A DNA stretch of 64,000 nt from Hofstenia miamia (lineage: Eukaryota; Xenacoelomorpha; Acoela): NCBI GenBank assembly GCA_004352715.1, contig SCFE01000097.1, positions 215,545-279,544 on the forward strand. Direction: 5' to 3'. This document shows positions 45,196 through 55,850 of this stretch, one piece after another. The translations under genes and the position numbers were made by a program. The notes beneath the pieces were generated by a model. The model saw only the letters and a list, made by a program, of their open reading frames with translations, made no database searches and was not told where the DNA came from. The number at the start of each line of letters is the position of its first letter. The stretch's first letter is position 1.

Positions 45196-45720
45196 ACTAC
45201 GAAGAATGAATATCCAAAATATATAGTCGATAGAATTATAAAAGAAAAACTAGAAGACTTACTACAAACTCAAGAAACTAAAAACAAAGTGATTATTTAT
45301 ACAATTATATCTTTAATATTAAATATCGAGGCATACAATCAATTATATTCCAGAAATATCTGAAAAGAATCACTCCATCATTTTTAAAGATAGGCTTTAT
45401 ACATGAGACCAATAAACTAAGACATCTAATAGGACTAAAAACAGAAACCAAGATTGAAAACATTTCCAAAGTAGTATATGAAATTACTTGCAACTGTGGT
45501 GCACAATACATTGGAAAGATTTCAAGAAATTTAAAATCAAGAATTAAAGAACACAAATCAATCGACCATCTCCGATCACCTAAAGAACTGTGATATGAAA
45601 ATTACACATAAAATTTTATCCAAGGCAATCGATAATTTTCAACTAAGCATAATCGAATCAATTTATATAGAAATAAAGGAACCAAGCTTAAACAAAAAAG
45701 ATGGATATAAATAAAAACTA
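45196..45720 (+). pseudogene. Penelope-like retroelement 3' part with GIY-YIG endonuclease
   Basis: Across a frameshift the plus strand reads NKLRHLIGLKT and then VVYEITCNCGAQYIGKISRN (45471-45530), SRIKEHKS, HLKNCDMKI and LYIRK-like YIEIKEPSLNKKDG. The Cys-x-Cys plus YIG followed by R and H residues and the late (E)PSLNKxDG block are the hallmarks of the GIY-YIG endonuclease of Penelope-like elements. Upstream the decayed linker (EYPKYIVDRIIKEKLEDLL) fits the end of the reverse transcriptase part. The core reverse transcriptase is missing, so it is a 5'-truncated, inactive copy. Confidence 0.85.
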
Positions 45721-46209
45721 AATTTACCGAAGATATAAAAAATTTTAATTTGATGATTATTTTGTGAAATTAATAATGGGAAACTTTTTGACAATGACAG
45801 TGGCATGCCGAAACATATTAAATAAATGATGCGTTTCTTTTTTAAACTGTTACTTCCCTTTAAATTCTTTTCTTTTGGGTATCCTAAGTATAATATTCAA
45901 GAAGGTTGTCCTTGTCCACAAGTAGTACGGATTTTTACTGCAAAAATTCCGATACTTGCCATTTGTAAGCAATTACAGATATTCAAAATAACCGGGGTTC
46001 ATGAAATAATTTCAACTATAGGTGCAAATTACTTCAAAAATGATTACTGCAATAATTATACTAAGTGGACGCACGGACTGATTTAATTTAAGCCCTTAAA
46101 TCATTGTCAAATTTTAAACCTTGATACCTTATTGGAATTTAACTTTGAATGGCTATGAGCCCTCTGTAGTGTTGAGCCCTGTCCCTGTAATGTCAGAGGG
46201 TAGCACATT

Positions 46210-47590
46210 ATAATAGTCTACCACCCTTCTTGGAAAAGTGAAGAGAACAACGCCTTAACTTTGGGCATTCTTGGGAGTATTGACGAAATTCTGCAGAAAT
46301 TCCCGTACCATTGCCAAATCTTTTATGGGTGACTTTAACGATCTGAACATTAGGTTCTTAACAGGTACTCTACCTAGTTTTCACAGCAAGATCTTTGCGG
46401 AGTCTATCAATGAATTAATGTCTAAATGTTTCCCAAAGGAAAGTTTTCAGTTGGCGTACAACAAAAAAACATGGATTAACAAGCGCCTAAGTAAAAAGCA
46501 GAAAGGAGCCCTCCTCAAGCAAAGTGATACTGTTAAATGTAGGAAATTACGCAACGTTGTGAATAGATCAATTAACAGCAGTCGAAAGGATTACTGTAAA
46601 TCGGAGCCATCAAATCCTTGAACTAAACCATGGTGGAAACACGTCAAGCAATTCTGTAGTATGCAATGCCACCTTACCCTTTGCCTCTGGACATGATGTG
46701 TTATCTAGCAGGATAAATGCTGAGCTTGTTTGACCACTGCAAGAATATCTTCCACTTACAACAGAGAGCCTCATTTGCGTGGGTAATAACTCTACGAAAT
46801 GAAGCACTATATGATTGGCATTGGCTATTTAGCTCATTCATTGACACTCTTCTGAAATAGTATCTAACCGTTTCAAATTTATTGATAATATCACAGCGTG
46901 AGAGGTAGTAAAAGCTGATAAAGTGAGCCAGCATTTGTAGTAGAATGTGTAAATGAAATGGCGGTTTTATTCCATCAGCAATTCAGCTCAATAACGGAAA
47001 CTATAATAGAAAGTTGCAATCAAGCAACTAGTTGTATTAAACTGCTCGGAACATACTTGCAGAATGATCTAAATTGGAACACCAACACCTTTAAGATAGT
47101 AGTCAAAGCATCCAAAAAATTGCACCCTCATTTGCTTAAAAGTAATGAAACCAATACTTTTGATTGTTTTCATCTATATTGCTCAGTCTTGCACAGTCAT
47201 TCCTCGAATACTGTTCTTCGGTATGAAGCACCGGATTATCGCTCAATTATACACATTCTGAAACGAGTTTTAATGATAATGAATCCAGAATCTTCGTCTT
47301 GCTACTCAGTCGACATGAACACCGTATGTTCCTGTCGTGTGCCAATTAATGAAAGATTGATAGCCCAAGAACAGAAATGTAACGATCATCTGCACTATCA
47401 AATTCCTGTAACATATTCGCTCAAACTCAACCTCACGTTTTACAAATGTGATTACGACTTTCCATATCAAGTCTAAGGTACTACAAGGAGAAATTACCAT
47501 GTTTTGTACAGCTTCCAAGTATTCAATCTCAGGGTTGCTAGGTCTAAGGATATCTATTCATCTATCAATCTATCCTATGCAAAATGAAAT
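46210..47590 (+). pseudogene. decayed CR1-like LINE (endonuclease end, linker and reverse transcriptase end)
   Basis: Endonuclease: IIVYHPSWKSEENNA at about 46213-46260 and MGDFNDLN at 46327-46350, the conserved LGDFN motif. Linker: KTWINKRLSKKQKGA, KLRNVVNRSINSSRKDYC and, after a stop, KPWWKHVKQFC (about 46465-46660). Reverse transcriptase end: IKLLGTYLQNDLNWNTNT (about 47035-47090), then LKRVLMIMNPESS (about 47257-47295), matching the KRALxII.P block. The central palm with YADD is deleted between about 46660 and 46950. The 3' end has an ATCTATC-type tail (47550-47577), like the relic at 17411. Inactive. Confidence 0.82.
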
Positions 47591-47599
47591 TTAAAATAC

Positions 47600-49098
47600 A
47601 AAAAGTTTACTATGTGAAACTAAACTGGGTTTCACGGCAATCATTATTTAGGAATCATTATATAATCGAATTTGTCTGCCTTTAACCCGAGGTGCAAGAT
47701 TTAAGACCGATAAGTTTTTTTAAGGCGGAAATGAAAATTTGGAAACTCATCATTTTTGTGTTGCCGTCAGATTTTGGATGTCTATTAGTTAGTGAGTTAA
47801 AATTTTATTCAAGAAACCAATAAAAGAAAATGTTTGACGTTTGTAACAATTTTGAAATTATCAAATTTTCATTGCTTTATTTACAGTGGACCCCTTTTCA
47901 AAATTTTTGTAAATTCAAATTCATTTTCCCAATTGCAATGACAATAATTGAAGACACCAAATAGACTTGCAACTAAATTATTCAAGTTTATTAACAATGA
48001 ACTAAATTCACTGTTACAATTTCCATCCATGAATATTTTATTGGGATAGCACTCTTCTTTATATTGTGATTAAAAACAATGTGTATTAATAAAAAATTTT
48101 TTTTGTGAAAGTTAAATAGAAAAATTTTTCAACTTCATGTATTTTTTTAGCAGTTCTTTAACATACAGGTTTCTTTTTGTTTTATTAGAATTGAATATCT
48201 CCTTAATGTATACCTGGATTTAAACTTTTTTAATGATTTCTTCATATTAGAATTTAAATTTTCCTTAATGTATAGATTGATTACTGTTACCTCAAGTTTT
48301 GAAAGTATTCAATAGACTATGACGTATTTTAGAATTAATTCAATAATAAATTTTCAAAAAATTGTTTTCTAATGTTCAGAAACTATTTAAAATTTTAATA
48401 ATTCATCTAATTTCGAATATATTCCAATAATTAGACTTCAATTTTATTTAATATTATTATTTATGTTTATAATAATACTGTTCTTAGAACATGTTAAGAA
48501 TGCACTAATTCCCGGATAATATATGCCCATCTTTGACGAAGCAGATAAAATGACACAATTATGTTTATTTAATGAAAAGAATTTCTAAATTTTTTAGTAG
48601 ACATCAAATACTAGTCTCTCAGAAATTTTAGTGCACCAGTATTTAACATTAAGTGAATATAATCTATATTGATAGGGTGCTTTAGTTTTTAATTCCTTTA
48701 AAACTGATTCTACCCTGCAATTTATTCGGATTTCTTGCAAACTAAACAAAATTGTATTGAGAAATTTATTACTGAGTGAAAATAAAAAACGAAATAATGT
48801 ATTAAAATGTAATATCTAGTGGTGGCAAGGACCGCCCCGGGGCCAACGGCGAGTACGGCTGATATGGCTACCAATGTTAATGGTAGGACCGGGTACGGAC
48901 AAAATAAAACGTGTAAAACATGAGCATAATTCCAAAAAACTTGTCAAAAAATTAACAATTTTTAAGGTAATCTTAGTAGTAAGTTGTCTTTAAATGATAA
49001 TAGAAGCTCTCAAGCCCTTTATTATGGTTATACTGGAGTGTACTTATTTTTTCCTTAATACATCATAACGTTACTAATAAATACTGGTGTAATACCAA
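47600..49098. other. AT-rich intergenic DNA, no gene seen
   Basis: Stops in all frames and no recognised motif, apart from a GC-rich patch at about 48825-48905 (GACCGCCCCGGGGCC, GGACCGGGTACGG) that resembles the ends of the other GC-rich elements but has no visible partner. Confidence 0.45.
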
Positions 49099-49235
49099 CA
49101 ATCGCGATCCTAGATTTCAAACGGGAGAAGGGGCGCTTTAATTTTTATATTATAAAATATTTATGTTTGCAGATATACAAAATCTAATCATATTTTGCAA
49201 AAATGTCAATGATTTGACATTCAGAAAAAATAAAA

Positions 49236-49269
<34 letters not shown>

Positions 49270-49333
49270 CATGTATATATATGTTATATATATATGTATA
49301 TATATATATATATATACATGTATATATATATAT

Positions 49334-49365
<32 letters not shown>

Positions 49366-49571
49366 ACCACATGAAAGCTAGTATTTAAAAACATAAAGAC
49401 ATTCTATAATGATAGCAGAGCAAAAAATTTTTTAAGAAATGGTTTCTATCGTATCAAAAACACTAAAAAATTATTTTTTTATTGCAATAATCCCATAAAA
49501 GTTCCGCAATTTCATGTTATGTTTAAATCGTTTGTGAAGGGGCGACCGTCCCTCCTCTCAAACCGCGGCTG
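49099..49571. mobile_element. probable hAT-like element containing a TA microsatellite, 473 bp
   Basis: Ends CAATCGCGATCCTAG and, reverse strand, CAGCCGCGGTTTGAG (9 of 15), each followed by a GGGAG/GGGGCG block. Flanks AATACCAA and AATATAAA agree at 6 of 8. Older than the well-preserved elements if real. Confidence 0.45.
49237..49366. repeat. (TA)n microsatellite with regular CATG interruptions
   Basis: About 130 bp of TA repeats broken by ACATGTA at several places, which makes the array itself palindromic. Reported frames on both strands here are repeat artefacts. Confidence 0.95.
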
Positions 49572-52500
49572 AATATAAAAAATGTTATTTAAATATCAAT
49601 TCTAGCATATTATTTTAACTGCTGCCAAAATCATTACAGCTAAATGAAGAGTCGTTTTAGGTGACCAACATCAAAAAATTTACTGGTTTTGCATACTTTT
49701 ATCAAATGTGTTAGTATTTAGTTATTTATACATTAGTTGTGAATTGAATTTATAGATGTTCAGTGGATATGGACACCGGTACACAAACATCTTATGCCGT
49801 TTTCAATCTAGGATTGAAATTCTGGGCTACTGATTCCACCTAGGTCCACCTAGGAGTGTGCACGCTATTGTGGGACATAAGCACGGCCCCACATGGACTT
49901 TGTAGGGTATTATTTTCATTCCCGACCGAAAAACTTTCATGCTGTTGATGAATTAATCATTTCATTTTCATTGCTATGCTCGTTCCCGCAGATGAAATCA
50001 GAGAAGGACTTGGACAGAAAATTTTGGCCGAAATCCTGCATAGCACATTGAAATCAGTCTCTAGAATCAGGAAAAAATACTAGTTTAAGACATATTTCTA
50101 CATGTATTCTACCTTCATTTTAGTTCTACTGGCTTTATTGTATATTAGCTTTATTTTGCTGCTCGAAATATCCCTCGTAGATTCTTCACTGATTTTATGT
50201 GTGAGCACGGGCATCGAAAATATTTCACTCGCACAGCCTTAGTCTAGGCCAAGAATGGGCATTGATTGGATAAATCCATGCGAGTTCGCTGATTGTACGC
50301 ATCAGTGCAAATGGAGACCCAAACAATGGTAATGTGCATGCGGATTGACAGAAAAAATTCAGATTTTCTTTCGAATTCACTTTTTTTTCACATATGATAT
50401 CTGCATTTTAAATAACTCAAGTTCATGATTTTCTTGGGATTCTGCCGATGCGGATTTTATATTAAAAAATCGGAGGATGCTAATTGCATGCTAATAAAAC
50501 TTTTTATAGCTTTCGGGTGTAGATTTGAGAACTACAGTCAATGCCGACCTTTGGATGAATCAAAGTATCTATTCTGAAATAGGACAACCAAATTTTGGTA
50601 TGACAAATAAATTCTCTTTACTTTTCTTATTTATCTGAATTTTTGAACTGTACATTTTAAATTTTAAGATGTGCTTTACTTAAAAAGAGATTTTACAAGA
50701 AAAGCTGTTGCGGTGGTCGTACACATTTTGAATTTTGAAATTTTAGCAGCATGAACATCCAATGTATTTAAACACAACAAAAACTATAATATTCTTAGAG
50801 AAATGTTTCAAAAAAAATTCTTTTTACATCTTTTTTTTTCAATTGCCGTCTTACCAAGGCAAAACATGTACATTCTCTTATGTATCATAAGACATTTATT
50901 TGCATACTTATTTTCGCTATTCCATATAAATGCTTAATATTAAGAGAAAAATACCCAATTATATTTGTAGTGTAGTTTATGACTTTGTTGTGTTGGGTTG
51001 TGTATGTTGTATTTTTTGATATTTTGAAATTATAATATGAATGAACTATAGATGCTTTTTATAAAGTAACATTTAAATTTCTAAATCATTTTACATATAT
51101 GCAAATCATGACTTTAACCATAATGAATTTAAAGAGGGTTTCATGACCTAAGTTTGACAGAAATATTCAAATAAACATTTGTCATTTTTATTGTGTAAAA
51201 TGAGCGTAATTTGCTAAAATTTGGTGGGACACTAGTTTTGGTTTACTTGTAATGATCATGAAATCAGTATAGAAATTTTCAGGCAGCTTGATGCACCCGA
51301 CCGTGATCAGTACCAAATTTTTAAAATGGCAATTGCTATTCATAAGCAAAAATCCACCTTTCAGGAAAAGTAAAATTGTTTGGCAAACTATCAGCTTGCA
51401 AATGACATCGTCATGAATTTTCTTGTAAAAATTTGCAAAGCCTATAAATAAGATTGATCGTAAAGTAAGCGCTAAAGGGGTTAAAACTTTTTTTGAAGCA
51501 CATCATTGCAAACAATCAGAACTTGACTCATTGTAGGATTAACCTGAAACAGTAACAGTTTATATTCAAATAAATCCTTTTCAAGAAAATTGTAGATGAA
51601 ATTTATCTCTTGCATTTCGAATGCAAAAACTAAAATGATGCAATACTTTCATATGTTTTGAAAAATATCTTCCAATTGTAAACTACAAATAATTTTATGT
51701 ACAGAAAACAAACCGAAATAATGCAGAAGTTGTTGCAATTTTACAATAGCCTGTTCCACCACAAAACAATGAGCGCCTACTCACAATACACTTCAAGGGT
51801 GCCGCTCTACAAAGTAAGTTGTTAGCACAAAACACAGGAAATTATGAAAAATTGATGGCAGATTTGGGTTCCACAGAAAATTTTCTTTTAGAAAAGTAAA
51901 AAACAAAAATTGATAAAATTAAAAATTAACCAAAAGTGGCCCATTAAGAAATAACGAAGAAATTGGAAAGATTTAGTGAAGATATGATAGCTTCGATAAA
52001 ATATAATATAAACAAATCCAGTGCATTTATGCTAAATCCAATTCTTTGTGAGATGTTAATCACAATATCATAGTTTAGTGTCAAAACAGTCGTTTGTTGA
52101 ATCACACTTAAAACTATGTATTTTCATTATCAATGCAAGAAAAAAATGCATCTCCACACCGAATGATCATTTTTCTTTTGACTTAAACTAGCATTCAAGC
52201 ATATCAAAATTCAAAAATTGTAATGATAATCCAATTGAATTTGTAGAAGTAGAATTAATAATCCTTTTGTTGGATAATTGTCAAGGAGTAATGGATGTCT
52301 AGTGCTAATAATTCGCAATTATTACGTTCATTTTTTTATGTTTCAAAAAAAATATAACTAAGTCAATGTTTAGTATATTAACAATTTTACGGGGTTGTAT
52401 GCCAGTAGGGTTCCCCTTGTCTAGAATTTTACTTCTTACAGTTCGATTTAGCCTCATTGTATTTGGTCACATCTCATTGTTCTACATAGTTAGATGGCAT

Positions 52501-54186
52501 AGCTTCTATTTTGTTCAAAAAATGCAGAAAATATGAATAATATTTTGAAAACCATAGTCAGTGTCTACATTTATTCTCGCAGTCCCATGTTAGTCTCAGT
52601 ATCAATGAAATATTTAGTCCCAGATTCCCGACTCATGAAACTCTGTGACAATGCTTATGAGTAGGAAGACGCAGTGGTGCCGGAAGAGAGGTGGATATTT
52701 CTTTAAAAGATACTTCGTTTCAAATGCTCTCATGGATACTAGCAGTATAAGTAACATGGATTTGAATCTCTAATTGAATATTATTGGGTGATTTACTTTG
52801 AAACAATTAATTGCGTTGCGCAATCATTAGAAAACATGTAAGCAGTGGGGAGTTGTTAGGTTAACATAGTTCGATGGTAAAAAATTACATGCGCATTACC
52901 TATATCCATATGGTCAGACTTGTAAATTCAATCCTTTTTTTCTAACCAAAATCCCAAACAGAAAAAACATTTTAAAATCTAGCCTGGCTTCATCCAATCC
53001 ATCCTCAACCCTCTAAAATATTCAAAAACTAAGGTAAAAAGTAGCTTCCTATTGATTGATTAGCTAACAATGCAATATACGACAAGCTATATTATATATA
53101 GAAAAACATGAATATATTTTTGAATAGCCAATTTCAGCTTTTCCAGTAAAATTCGACTTAGTGGACCCCAATATATTATACTTTTGGAAAAAATATCATA
53201 TATTTTACGCCAACCCATTGACGTGCACTCACCGCCAAATCAAGGTGGCTTATAAAATGCACTTTGCAAAACGGTCGAAAAATTTTTAAAAAATACTATA
53301 TATGAAATTTAGTGACTTCGTAAAAAATTTTACTAATGCACTTGCACAAAATGGTATTTACTTGGCATGCAAGAGTAGCTACCGCAAATATTTTCTAGGG
53401 TATTGAAAAAAATAATGAGAATTGAGGCCTCTCACTTCGTCGGGATGTACACTCTCGAACCAACAAATGTAGCCCTGACAAGTACACATCTTCCAACATC
53501 AGCAAGTATTCAATAATAAATATAATTTCACTTACTTACTTATACAGATACAGACATGTAAAGAAAAAGCTAATATTTTACCCTAAATACTGAATTAGTC
53601 TTTGAAAATATATGTATCAAGAATATTAGATTGCTATAGTAATATCAATTTTTATATATCAAGTTAGTTCATTTATATACGATATGTAAAAAATTCAAAA
53701 GAATTTCATCTGTCAAATTCTATAAAGGTAAAGCTATTTTACGCAATTTATTGACGAGAACTACAAAATTTGCTCAATATGTCAAAGTTTTATTCAAAAT
53801 TCTAAATATAGAGAAAATATCGCATGTTTCAATTATTAAGTATTCGAGTTCCAAAGCTCACACCCATGAACTATTAGTGACTTTAATCAGTGACTTAATT
53901 TAAACGTGATGTATTTTTTGAAACCAATTACATCATTTATATTCTCCCATGTCCCCCAAAAATTTTTCGAATAAATAAGTGAAACCCTGATCTTAGGATC
54001 ACATTTTGTTAATCGATTGCATTTTTTGTATACAATCGTTATATGCAAAAATGAATTATTTAAACATTATATGTGATAGTTTTTGTCACTTATATTTCAA
54101 TATAAGACAAATTAGCAATGAAACATATTTCGAAAAGGTAAATTAATGTTTCTGTTCTGAACACATTCTTGCATAGATTTCAGATA
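49572..54186. other. no recognised gene; contains weak coding-like segments
   Basis: On the plus strand, segments at about 49757-50085, 50510-50599, 51284-51371 and 51700-52080 read like protein over 30-60 codons. Several are bordered by AG and GT signals, but all are interrupted mainly by TAA/TAG and none matches a family I know. Segments such as GVDLRTTVNADLWMNQ and GNYEKLMADLGSTENFLLEK are examples. They could be exons of an unknown gene, a decayed gene or chance. The remainder is AT-rich DNA. Confidence 0.3.
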
Positions 54187-54410
54187 TAGGGGCGTACGCA
54201 GGGGGGACATCTTAGTCATGACCAAAAGAGATAGAAAGCCCCTCGAAAAATTTTTAAAATATTGATAAAAGACCCTACAAATGCTTTTCATGACCTTAGA
54301 TTTTAAATTCTTCACTATTTTTACCAAAACATTTTGATTTATCCAGTCAAATTCAGTTTTGAAAGATGACGGGGGCATTCCACCATGTCTCCCCCTTGCG
54401 TAGTCCACTG
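54187..54410. mobile_element. hAT-like MITE, GCGTACGC family copy C, 224 bp, inverted
   Basis: Perfect 8-bp target duplication TTCAGATA (54179-54186 and 54411-54418). Ends TAGGGGCGTACGCA and, reverse strand, CAGTGGACTACGCA. The characteristic GACATGGTGGAATGCCCCC lies on the reverse strand at the right end, so this copy is inverted relative to the copy at 31129. Confidence 0.93.
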
Positions 54411-55007
54411 TTCAGATACCATCACATTTAATATTTGAATTGAATTCATTATTGAGATTTAAAAATAGTAAATAGGGAAAGCGTTTGATCAAAATTACGC
54501 ATTGTGAGCACGTTTGAAGTAAAGCAATCAAAGCAAAGGTGAGAATAGAATTAATCTTTGAAAGTAAAGACAATCAACGAACTCGGAAGGACTCATAAAT
54601 TTTTAGTGAAAGGAACGGAAAGTAATTAATGGAGAAACTTCAGGCGAAATGTATAAATCAATTTCAAAATGCTTTTCACCAATTAACGCATTTTATTTGG
54701 ATAAATTTACGATTTAATATGATTTCTCTGTGCCAAAGGCCAAAATTATAAAATTAAAAGAGATAATTCCAACAATATTAGCCTAAGTGAAATTTTCAAT
54801 CTTCTAAATTAAATATTGCAATTTAAAAACATTATTTATATTTCAATATTTATTTTAATTGATTTCACATCGATTAGTTAGCTAAAGTTTATTGACAACA
54901 TTTGAATTATTAATTTAAATTTTAATAAATTGCCAATTGGACAAAAATCATTAACATTTTTCTTGTAAATTGCAACTTCAATACAGCGACGGCCGCTGTA
55001 TATGGAT

Positions 55008-55850
55008 CAGAAATAGAAGCAGTACCTTCAATTGGAAACCATGACCGGTTGAGTTCCGATAACCCTCTGACCGGTGACTGGTGTTGACCAGTTCGGGACC
55101 CAAGTTACCCTCATGTGAGTACCGGCTTTGACCAGTCTCCAGATTATAAAGATCGGTATTCACCGCCTTACCTGGTTTCACTGGATTTATAGGTTCAATT
55201 CTCTTTTTGACTGGTTGTGACCGGCGTTGCTGTTTTCGGCTCGTGTTTTGCATTACATAGTGCATTGTACATTTGAAAGAACGTGTACTGTACTTAACTC
55301 ATACGCGTTTTGGTTATCGGACTAACCCTAAATATCTCATTGTTTATTTAAAGGCACGCCCGAAAAATCGAGACAAATCACCCGATGTTGCAAATTTCAA
55401 TAACGTGTTTTGTTTGAATATTTGTAATCCAATGAAAATAAATACTCCTTGATAGATTTTAGTAATTAATGGCATGCTGTGATTACCTCCGATTACCTTT
55501 AAACATCAATTGTGATGATTTTGAATCTTAATTTTAGGCCCAATTAATAAGCAGGGCTTAACCCCCTTGGTGATCCGGAAATCAAAATAATTCTGTCACG
55601 TTAACTATACTGTGTACATAAGTGAACTTTTTTTGGAAATTACAGTGTGTTTATAATCATATTTAATTAAATATAATTATGTTAATTGTCACGTGCTTTC
55701 GCATCTTGAGATTTGAGAAAATCCCAAAATTAACAGACAGGTATGATCAGCGACACATTTCAAAATGACCGTTATTGACTGGTGAAGTAAAATTTAGGGT
55801 GTCCACGTCCGCTCTGTCCAGTGGTCATTATTGACCGACTTCCATCTCTG
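55008..55850. mobile_element. probable hAT-like element with ACCGGT/GACTGG repeats, 843 bp
   Basis: Ends CAGAAATAGAAG and, reverse strand, CAGAGATGGAAG (10 of 12). Flanks ATATGGAT and GTATGCAT agree at 6 of 8. Words GACCGGT, GACTGGT and GACCAGT recur in the left 250 bp and again near the right end (TCCAGTGGTCATTATTGACC). The 95-codon minus-strand frame here is made of these repeats and is not a gene. Confidence 0.6.

Noticed and set aside
49163-49381. Frames rich in IYIYI
   Set aside because: TA microsatellite with CATG interruptions, not protein coding.
54978-55265. 95-codon minus-strand open frame
   Set aside because: It lies wholly within the ACCGGT/GACTGG repeat end of a hAT-like element; composition follows the repeat.
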